From NCBI GenBank assembly GCA_010029175.1, contig RGNC01000064.1:1-10436 (forward strand): DNA of 10,436 bases, read 5' to 3'. The translations under genes and the position numbers were made by a program. Each line of letters opens with the position of its first letter. The stretch's first letter is position 1. The notes below the pieces were generated by a model. The model was not told where the DNA came from and made no database searches. It saw only the letters and a list, made by a program, of their open reading frames with translations. This document shows positions 1 through 5,781 of this stretch, one piece after another. This stretch comes from Synechococcaceae bacterium WB8_1B_136. Lineage in GTDB: Bacteria > Cyanobacteriota > Cyanobacteriia > PCC-6307 > Cyanobiaceae.

Positions 1-170
1 GGCCACCGAGCCTCTGGTGCAGCGCCTGGCGGATCAGCTCAGTCCTGAAGGCGCCGCCCTCGCCCGGCGCCGGGGAGGAGCTGCTGGCCGGTGGGCCCCA
101 GCGCCGGGCGAGGGCGGCGCCTTCAGGACTGAGCTGATCCGCCAGGCGCTGCACCAGAGGCTCGGTGGCC
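1..170. repeat. Perfect 70-bp inverted repeat with 30-base spacer
   Basis: Bases 1-70 are the exact reverse complement of 101-170, separated by the spacer 71-100. Inside the spacer the pairing resumes after one mismatch (gggg 72-75 with cccc 96-99). It lies wholly inside fmt and at the very edge of the window. Perfect identity, position at a sequence end, and interruption of a conserved coding region all point to a fold-back chimera (as made by multiple displacement amplification or by hairpin reads) or an assembly error rather than a biological palindrome. Confidence 0.98.
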
Positions 171-931
171 AGCAGTTTCAGCCGCTTCCCCTGCCAGCTG
201 CTGTGGGCTCCGGGGTAGAGCCCCATCACCTGGCGATGAATCGCCAGTGCCGTGGCGTCCCAGTCGATCTGGAAGTCGGCCTTGCTGAGCATGCGGGCAT
301 AGGTCAGTCCCTGCTCTCCCTGGGGCTGCACCCCCAGCCGTGCCAGCCGCTCCGCCTCCGGTCCAGGCCCCGCTGCCTCGATCCGGGCCATGGCCTCCAC
401 CAGCAGGTCGCCCGTGAGCTGGGCAAGCCGCGTCGCCAGTTGTTGCGCGTTCTCCAGCAGCCCGATCGGGATGGCGCGCTCCAGCAGCACCGGCCCCGTG
501 TCGAGCCCCTCTTCCATGGCCATGATTCCCACGCCGGTCTGGGCATCCCCCTCCAGCAGGCACCACTGGATCGGGCCGGCACCGCGCCAGCGGGGCAGCA
601 GAGATCCATGGCCGTTCCAGCAACCGTAGGGGGGCTGGGCCAGCACCTCTGGCGGAAGGATCTGGCCAAAAGCCACCACCACGTAGATCTCGGCCCCCAG
701 GGCGGCCAGCTGCTGCTGGCACTGCGGCTCGCGCCGGATGCGCTCGGGGGTGAACACGGGAATGCCGAGCTCCACCGCCCGGGCCTTCACCGCCGATGGC
801 ATCAGCTCCTTGCCGCGGCCGCGGCGTCGATCCGGCTGGCTCACCACCCCCACCAGCTCATGGCCGGCAGCCACCAGGGCATCAAGGCTGGGCACCGCGT
901 AGGCCGGGGTGCCCCAGAACAGGATCTTCAT
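1..931 (-). CDS. fmt: Methionyl-tRNA formyltransferase, 3' end missing
   Basis: Transfers a formyl group from 10-formyl-tetrahydrofolate to initiator Met-tRNA in the cytoplasm, making fMet-tRNA for translation initiation. The ATG is at 931 and the protein begins MKILFWGTPAYAVPSLDAL, the typical Fmt Rossmann start. Residues 105-119 (WNGHGSLLPRWRGAG) carry the catalytic Asn106-x-His108 and the SLLPRWRG signature, and EGLDTGP at 141-147 supplies the catalytic Asp144. The C-terminal OB-fold domain starts around residue 205 and is cut off. No stop occurs before the window edge, but codons after about residue 287 lie inside a 70-base exact inverted copy of 101-170. The last ~23 encoded residues are therefore probably artefactual, and the natural gene should continue roughly 40-55 residues beyond this point. 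It starts 16 bp after the stop of the HlyD-like gene with no clear Shine-Dalgarno, so it may be read through from that operon. Identity is certain; the 3' end is not. Confidence 0.96.
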   Translation of the reverse strand, partial: MKILFWGTPAYAVPSLDALVAAGHELVGVVSQPDRRRGRGKELMPSAVKARAVELGIPVFTPERIRREPQCQQQLAALGAEIYVVVAFGQILPPEVLAQPPYGCWNGHGSLLPRWRGAGPIQWCLLEGDAQTGVGIMAMEEGLDTGPVLLERAIPIGLLENAQQLATRLAQLTGDLLVEAMARIEAAGPGPEAERLARLGVQPQGEQGLTYARMLSKADFQIDWDATALAIHRQVMGLYPGAHSSWQGKRLKLLATEPLVQRLADQLSPEGAALARRWGPPASSSSPAPGEGGAFRTELIRQALHQRLGG

Positions 932-947
932 CGGGGCATTGTCCCGT

Positions 948-1985
948 TTACCCATCGCCGGGCGTCAGCACGCTGAGCCAGGGCTGGGGGAAGCGCACCT
1001 TCAGGGGCAACTGGTCCACGCGCCACATCGCCGGCAGCGGCTCCAGGAAACGCGCCGGAATTCGCAGGGCCAGCCCTTCGGCAGCCCACGCCCCCGGCAG
1101 ACCACTGGGGGGACGTCGGGCCAGATCAGCCTGCTCGAGGATCCTGGCCGCCCGCCAGCTGCCGTTGGGCATCAACACGTCCACGCGTCTGCCTGGTTTG
1201 GCGTTCTGGCCGGCCTGGGGCTGCAGATAAATCCAGAGGGTCGGGGGTTCGGCCTGCTCGATGCGCATCAGCAGGCTGCCCGGGCCCACGTTTTCGCCCT
1301 GCTGGACGTTTACCTCGGCGATCCGTCCGCTCTTCTGGGCGGTGTAGGTCAGCAGCTTCAGCCGGGCGGTGAGCCATTGCCGCTCGCGTTCGGCGCGCAC
1401 CTGATCAATGGGAGCCCCATGCCAATGGTACTGCTCCTGATGCAGGCGCCGGCCGAGTTCCAGCTCCGCCAACCGTTGGCCGTTCAGCTGCGCCTCGGCC
1501 TGCAGCAACTCCGCTGAGGTCAGGCCGCCGGATCGTTGCAGCTTGCGGTACAGATTCACGGTGCGCTGTTGCAGCTCCACAGCGTTGGTTTGGAGGGCCC
1601 TGGAGGCCTGGCCCAGAGGGTCCTTGCCGGTGGCTCGGATGGGGCTGAGTTGCTGCAGGCGCAGGTTCCACTCAGGGTTCTGCAGTCGCAGCAGCAGCTG
1701 CCCCTTCTTCACACGGGAGCCGACTCGCACGGGGAGCTCCTCCACGATGCCAGTGTCAAGTGCCCTCACCTCCAAGCTGGACAGGGAGAGTTGCGCCGGT
1801 GCTTCCACCAGAACCGCATCGATGAGCAGCCGGCTGCATACCCACACCAGCGGAGCACTCACCAGCGCCAGGATCAAGTACCAGCGCAGGCGGTAGGCGA
1901 CACGCCGTCCAGGTCCGTACAGCACCTGCAGGCCGTTGTCGTGATTGGGACTGTGTTCCTTGGGGCTGCTAAAGCGCACCTTCAT
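948..1985 (-). CDS. HlyD-like membrane-fusion/periplasmic adaptor protein
   Basis: 345 residues. A short basic cytoplasmic N-terminus leads into one transmembrane helix at about 33-52 (WYLILALVSAPLVWV). Residues 75-103 form the first half of a lipoyl/barrel-sandwich motif (TGIVEELPVRVGSRVKKGQL), and about 125-212 is a Leu/Gln/Glu/Arg-rich alpha-helical hairpin. Residues 217-243 are the second lipoyl half (SGRIAEVNVQQGENVGPGSL), and 247-285 are beta-barrel-like (LWIYLQPQAGQ, KPGRRVDVLMPNG). This order is that of HlyD-family adaptors, anchored in the inner membrane and reaching through the periplasm. No ABC or RND transporter or outer-membrane channel lies nearby. The partner in the operon is a polysaccharide synthase, so a role like the HlyD-like part of Alg44, or the HlyD-like protein of Thermosynechococcus cellulose secretion, fits better than drug efflux. 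No PilZ domain is present. The gene starts 3 bp after the preceding stop, behind a strong Shine-Dalgarno. The family call is firm; the substrate is inferred from context. Confidence 0.86.
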   Translation of the reverse strand: MKVRFSSPKEHSPNHDNGLQVLYGPGRRVAYRLRWYLILALVSAPLVWVCSRLLIDAVLVEAPAQLSLSSLEVRALDTGIVEELPVRVGSRVKKGQLLLRLQNPEWNLRLQQLSPIRATGKDPLGQASRALQTNAVELQQRTVNLYRKLQRSGGLTSAELLQAEAQLNGQRLAELELGRRLHQEQYHWHGAPIDQVRAERERQWLTARLKLLTYTAQKSGRIAEVNVQQGENVGPGSLLMRIEQAEPPTLWIYLQPQAGQNAKPGRRVDVLMPNGSWRAARILEQADLARRPPSGLPGAWAAEGLALRIPARFLEPLPAMWRVDQLPLKVRFPQPWLSVLTPGDG

Positions 1986-1988
1986 GGC

Positions 1989-2864
1989 TCACTCCTCCTT
2001 GGGATAGTTGTGCCAGTCCTGCCAGTCGATTCCGCCCAGGCCGCTGCTCTCCAGCTGCCTTCGCCAGCGCTCCACCTGCATCTGCAGGGCCAGCGCCGAG
2101 CTGCCATGCCAGCTCTGCGCTGGCGGCAGGGTGGATTCCACGCTTTGGGCGATGCGGAAGTTGAGCTGTGGCCAGCGCTTAATGATGGCCAGGCTGCGCT
2201 CCGTGACGCGCTCCGGCGGTCGTTGATACAGCATCAGCGTGATGCTGTTCAGCCTGCGCCTCTGGCTCATCTGGCTCAATTCGCAGGCCAGGCAGGGCTG
2301 ATCCTGTTGCCCGGTGGTGCTGGCCCTGGCTTCGAACCAGCGGGGGTGGCTGGAGATGCTCAGGGGCCAGGGGCTCAGGGTTTGCACGGCCCGCAGCGTG
2401 GCCAGCCATTGCCTGATCCGCTCACTTGGAACGGGCCAGCCCAGCTGTTCCAGCTCCAGATCCAGGTGCAGCCCATCGAAAGCCAGCTGGCGATAGCGCT
2501 GAATCAAATGCTGCAGCGCTGGCCGTCCCCGCTCCTCGATCCACTCCGGATCCCCCAGCAGCAGACTCACCCGCATCCCGCGTTTGTGGGCTGAAACCAA
2601 TGCGCGCTGCAGGGCCCGCGTGGTGGCGGCGCCGGCCCTCACCTGCTGGCTGTTGAGGCCCACAAGGAGTTGGTCGATGCCCTGGCGCTCCAGCCGAGAC
2701 AGCTCAGCCTCACATTGCCTTGGATCCAGCAAGGCGGCGCTGTCCCAGATGTAGGCCCCTTGGCTCCAGCTGGCGGGGCGAGCCTGCTGGGCTGCGACGG
2801 ATAGGCACAGCCCCAGTCCACCCACCATCGTCCAGGTGATCGTCCGTATCACCGGCCGCAGCAT
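1989..2864 (-). CDS. Secreted TIM-barrel-like putative glycoside hydrolase
   Basis: I recognise no named family with certainty. I choose the ATG at 2864 (291 residues) because it overlaps the stop of the glycosyltransferase gene as TGATG and gives a clean Sec signal peptide: basic MLRPVIR, a hydrophobic core at about 9-24, and a likely cut after VAA at 25. An in-frame GTG at 2894 would put ten polar residues in front of it. The mature part reads like a barrel. It opens with QGAYIWDS (35-42), followed by a strand (QLLVGLN), a helix, and a strand (MRVSLLLGDP). FDGLHLDLE at 129-137 resembles the GH18 signature DGxDxDxE with His in place of the middle Asp, leaving Asp135 and Glu137 as candidate catalytic acids. 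GGIDWQDWHNY near the C-terminus looks like a last barrel strand. Lying between a synthase and an adaptor, it may trim or release the polymer, as glucanases do in cellulose operons. A non-catalytic sugar-binding role is possible. Confidence 0.62.
   Translation of the reverse strand: MLRPVIRTITWTMVGGLGLCLSVAAQQARPASWSQGAYIWDSAALLDPRQCEAELSRLERQGIDQLLVGLNSQQVRAGAATTRALQRALVSAHKRGMRVSLLLGDPEWIEERGRPALQHLIQRYRQLAFDGLHLDLELEQLGWPVPSERIRQWLATLRAVQTLSPWPLSISSHPRWFEARASTTGQQDQPCLACELSQMSQRRRLNSITLMLYQRPPERVTERSLAIIKRWPQLNFRIAQSVESTLPPAQSWHGSSALALQMQVERWRRQLESSGLGGIDWQDWHNYPKEE
1994..2000 (-). promoter_or_regulatory. Strong Shine-Dalgarno (AAGGAGG) for the HlyD-like gene
   Basis: On the minus strand AAGGAGG is encoded in the last codons of the upstream gene (Lys-Glu-Glu-stop) and sits 8 nt before the ATG at 1985. 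It is the clearest ribosome binding site in the window; the other starts have weak or no SD. It supports this start and translation of the two genes from one mRNA. Confidence 0.8.
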
Positions 2865-4159
2865 CAGAACCGAATGGCACGGTTGATGACCCACCAGGGC
2901 GCCATGGCCGTCTCCTCATGGCTGCGCCGGAGGATTTCGTTCAGCATCGCAACAGCGCTCCAGCAGCGGATCACAAACATCGCCAGGGGATACAGGGGCA
3001 GGAACAGCAGCAGCAGCATGTCGCGCCTGGGGCGTTCAGAGCTGAGTATCAACATCCAGGTGAACTGAACCACCTGCAGCAGCAGGTATGCGGCATAAAT
3101 GAAGCCAGCAAGCGCCACAAGCCTGGGCCAGGGTTCGCTCAGCAGCAGGGCCAAGCTGTAGGCAACGATGATGAAGGGATTGATCACCTGTACATACAGG
3201 CCGCTGAACACCAGCATGGCAAAGTTGGGCCATCCCATCAGCCTGGGACTGATGTTGCCCCAGTGCTTGCGGGCATAGAGGAAGAAAAGATCGCCATCCC
3301 AGCGCAGTCGCTGCTGGAAGAATTGCCTGAATGTATGCGGAACATCGGTGTGGCCAATTGCCTTGGCTTCAAAGGGAATCCGCAGGTCAGGGTGTCGCCC
3401 GAAGTAGCTCTTGATCCGCAGCGTTAAGTCGAGGTCTTCGGCTGAATGGGTGTTCCAGCCGCCGATCTGCACAAGTGTTTCTCGCCGGAAGGCGCCAAAG
3501 GCTCCCGAAATATTATTGATCAGATTCCACTCGCTTAACCCGATCCGGGTCATGTTGATGGAGAGCAGATATTCAATCGCTTGCATCACTGTAGCCAGGG
3601 ATTGCCACGTGTTACGCACCCGCAGGTTGCCCGCCACGGCGGGGACGTTGGCATCCTCGAAGTGGCGCACCATCGCTGCCACCGCCGTGTTGTCAAACGA
3701 GGTGTCCCCATCCACTGCCAGCACGATCTCGCCACTGCTCATCGCCAGGCCGGCGTTGAGCGAAGACACCCTCCCGCCCCGTTTCCACTTGGCGATCGGC
3801 CTGATGCAGCGTTTCGGGTAGAGGCCTGGATCGGGTTGGAAGTCTCGTACAGCCCTCATGGTGATGGTGTTGGTTGAGGCGTCATCCACCACCGGTATCA
3901 GTTCAATCTCGCCTGGATAGGTTTGTTCGCACAAGCTCAACAATGTTCGCTGAACATCGAGTCCCTCCTTGTAGCAGGTGATCACGCACGACACCCGTGG
4001 TTGATACAGAGAGTGCCGCGGAGGCAGGCTGAAGCTCCGAATCCAGCTACGCATGCTGCCTAGAAACACCACGGCTGCCAGAGGTAGATCAATCAGCAGG
4101 ATGAAGGGGATGCTCTGCAGCAAGAGGCCTGGCTCATCCATGATCGGATTTGCTGGCAT
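2864..4159 (-). CDS. Processive family 2 glycosyltransferase (polysaccharide synthase)
   Basis: 431 residues, inner membrane. An N-terminal transmembrane segment at about 13-36 is followed by a cytoplasmic GT-A domain with every signature of a processive beta-glycosyltransferase: ITCYKEG (60-66) at the nucleotide site, VDDAS with Asp92/Asp93, DGD at 150-152 (the metal-binding DxD), SAED with Glu241-Asp242 (the catalytic-base position), and QRLRW at 283-287 (the QxxRW acceptor motif). About four hydrophobic segments follow between 309 and 405, which would form the extrusion channel. The segment ISGAFGAFRRE (217-227) is closer to the PgaC/NodC/hyaluronan synthase type than to BcsA, whose FxCGS and TED motifs are not seen. 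There is no C-terminal PilZ domain. It presumably polymerises a UDP-sugar and pushes the chain across the inner membrane; the sugar cannot be told from sequence. The ATG at 4159 has no clear SD, and Met7 (4141) is an alternative start. The gene lies 22 bp after the TackOD1-GGDEF gene and overlaps the next gene by one base. Confidence 0.93.
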   Translation of the reverse strand: MPANPIMDEPGLLLQSIPFILLIDLPLAAVVFLGSMRSWIRSFSLPPRHSLYQPRVSCVITCYKEGLDVQRTLLSLCEQTYPGEIELIPVVDDASTNTITMRAVRDFQPDPGLYPKRCIRPIAKWKRGGRVSSLNAGLAMSSGEIVLAVDGDTSFDNTAVAAMVRHFEDANVPAVAGNLRVRNTWQSLATVMQAIEYLLSINMTRIGLSEWNLINNISGAFGAFRRETLVQIGGWNTHSAEDLDLTLRIKSYFGRHPDLRIPFEAKAIGHTDVPHTFRQFFQQRLRWDGDLFFLYARKHWGNISPRLMGWPNFAMLVFSGLYVQVINPFIIVAYSLALLLSEPWPRLVALAGFIYAAYLLLQVVQFTWMLILSSERPRRDMLLLLFLPLYPLAMFVIRCWSAVAMLNEILRRSHEETAMAPWWVINRAIRF

Positions 4160-4181
4160 GGCATTTGTTGGATCCGGTTGG

Positions 4182-5633
4182 TTAAGCGATGGCTGCTGAC
4201 AGCCGTTTCAGCAGTAGCTCCGCATCATCGTTCTCATTCAGTTGATCAGGTAGGACGCATGCTCCGAATTCCAGTGCTTGTTGCTCACGCTTGTCTGTCT
4301 GTAGGTTCTTGAACCAGTCTGCGAGTTGCTGTTCCAGGTCGCGCAGAGCTTGATGATCCGTCTGGGGCAGCAGCAGCCAGATCAGTCCATCATCGCTGTG
4401 CATGCAGCGATCGGAGTCATGCAGGCTTTCCCCAAGGCGTTCGATCAGGCGGTCCAGCATGGGCATCTCGACGTGAATGCCAAGTACAGTTGCCACATTG
4501 GCGGTGTGGCTGTGCTTGCTGCGGCGGGCGATGCTAATTTGCCAGTTGAGTGCGCGCAGGAACTCCCCTTCCCTCAATAGTGGAGTGGATTCGGTTGGGT
4601 TATTTGCCAATAGGCTGTTGTGATGGCCATTGCGACAGGAGAGTCTGATGGAACTGCTAAGCCTGTAGCTGCGGATCTCTCCCACATGCAGTTTCTCTGG
4701 ACTGCTGGTGTGGCTGCAATCAATGCAATGGGCCTCTACCTTCGCGTCCACGAAGAAGGCATGGCATGAACGGCAGCTGTAGTTCTCGATTGGTCGGTCG
4801 TAATCACTGCCAATATGACGAAGCTGCGTCAGACAGTTTGGGCAGAGTAGAGTCTGATCGCGCAGGAACTTATGCTGTGGGCCTACGTGTCCGCAGACGA
4901 AGCAGTGTAGAGATGGCTGGCGTGCGATGTCGAGGCCCCTGCATTCCGGGCAGATATCGATATAGTTCAGGTGGCTTGATCGGCAAGTTTGGCATTGGCG
5001 GATTCGATTGATCAGTTCGCCGGCTTCCAGTTGCATCCTGATCTGGCTTTTCTCCAGCCAGTGCAAACCATTGAGCTGAGGCGCATCGGCGAACGCCTCC
5101 ACGAGTGGATACCGGTAATAGTTGGCGCAGCCTGGATCCCGTACGGGTCTGATCCAGGCCTGAGGCCGAAGCCACAGCCAATGCAGCAGCTTGGTCTCGA
5201 GAAGCTCCAGTCCGGGTGCAGGCCTGAACTGGTGCTGGCGCTGTTGCCAGCGTTGCCATGTGATATGGATGGCGCTTGGATCTGCGGGCAGAAGGCCATC
5301 GGAGAGAGCTTCTCCCCAGCCATCAGCCTCGCGGTGGAGATAGATCAGCGCCTGGCCGTACTCATCATCAGCCCGAAGTCTGAGCAAGGCCTGCGCCACT
5401 GCGTCCGCAGCTCCATCGATGACCACCACATCCAGGGGTTCTGCCTGGAGCAAGGTTGCTAGATCTCTGAACTGTCGAACGGCGAGATGGCGCGGTGCTC
5501 CCTGGCCCTCAAGGTCCAGCCAGGCGATGCGCGGGCCGTGTTCGGCGGATGGAATCCAGAGCCCCTCCATCACACCCAGCGACCCCACGGGCATCGACGC
5601 CAGTGGGCGGGGGGACCTGCTGCTGTGGCTCAT
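4182..5633 (-). CDS. TackOD1-like zinc-ribbon protein with degenerate GGDEF domain
   Basis: 483 residues, no signal peptide or membrane segment. Three parts are visible. Residues 34-125 look like a pseudo-receiver: a strand ends in VVVIDG with Asp73 where a phospho-acceptor would lie, but the acidic pair of beta-1 and the conserved Lys are not evident. Residues 165-335 hold six CxxC pairs (Cys214/217, 228/231, 244/247, 264/267, 287/290, 303/306), enough for about three zinc ions. With LHCFVCGHVGP and LRHIGSDYDRP they match my recollection of the TackOD1 output domain. Residues 355-483 follow the GGDEF fold (SDRC then WLLLP), but the signature position reads SDDGLI (413-418), so cyclase activity is unlikely. 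It is first in the probable operon with the synthase, so I infer a regulator or scaffold of polymer synthesis. The ATG at 5633 lacks an SD; Met14 and Met22 are possible starts. The gene is visibly lower in GC than its housekeeping neighbours (29 of 60 bases at 4561-4620). Confidence 0.8.
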   Translation of the reverse strand: MSHSSRSPRPLASMPVGSLGVMEGLWIPSAEHGPRIAWLDLEGQGAPRHLAVRQFRDLATLLQAEPLDVVVIDGAADAVAQALLRLRADDEYGQALIYLHREADGWGEALSDGLLPADPSAIHITWQRWQQRQHQFRPAPGLELLETKLLHWLWLRPQAWIRPVRDPGCANYYRYPLVEAFADAPQLNGLHWLEKSQIRMQLEAGELINRIRQCQTCRSSHLNYIDICPECRGLDIARQPSLHCFVCGHVGPQHKFLRDQTLLCPNCLTQLRHIGSDYDRPIENYSCRSCHAFFVDAKVEAHCIDCSHTSSPEKLHVGEIRSYRLSSSIRLSCRNGHHNSLLANNPTESTPLLREGEFLRALNWQISIARRSKHSHTANVATVLGIHVEMPMLDRLIERLGESLHDSDRCMHSDDGLIWLLLPQTDHQALRDLEQQLADWFKNLQTDKREQQALEFGACVLPDQLNENDDAELLLKRLSAAIA

Positions 5634-5726
5634 GAGAGACCGGCTTTGCCAACCTCACTCTTTGGCTGATCGCAAGGCCTGGCGACCGCATGCGCAGATT
5701 TCCAGCATGGCTGAGTGATCCCGATG

Positions 5727-5767
5727 CCAGGGCGCTGAAGCCATCCCGCAGTTCAGCGTCACCCTGG
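5727..5767 (-). terminator. Long bulged hairpin after tldE, possible terminator
   Basis: Arms 5727-5739 (ccagggcgctgaa) and 5752-5767 (ttcagcg, tca bulge, ccctgg) pair over 7 + 6 bp, with a 3-base bulge and a 12-base loop at 5740-5751. It begins 15 bases after the tldE stop in transcription order and separates tldDE from the polysaccharide operon. No T-run follows on the minus strand, so it is not a textbook Rho-independent terminator. It could equally protect the tldDE mRNA 3' end. Confidence 0.45.
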
Positions 5768-5781
5768 TGATGGGAGTTTGC

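Noticed and set aside
17..976. 319-codon plus-strand frame over the left end
   Set aside because: It is antisense to fmt, includes the fold-back, and has no recognisable motif.
1536..2594. 352-codon plus-strand frame
   Set aside because: It is antisense to the HlyD-like and barrel-protein genes and is His/Gln/Leu-rich shadow sequence.
2864..4159. Cellulose synthase (BcsA) assignment
   Set aside because: The TED and FxCGS motifs and the PilZ domain of BcsA are missing, and ISGAFGAFRR points to other processive GT2 types. The sugar cannot be assigned.
4182..5633. Active diguanylate cyclase
   Set aside because: The GGDEF signature position reads SDDGLI, lacking the metal- and GTP-binding residues, so I call the domain degenerate.
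5655..5744. 29-codon minus-strand small ORF in the tldE to TackOD1 gap
   Set aside because: No ribosome binding site, its start lies within the hairpin loop region, and the peptide is not recognisable.
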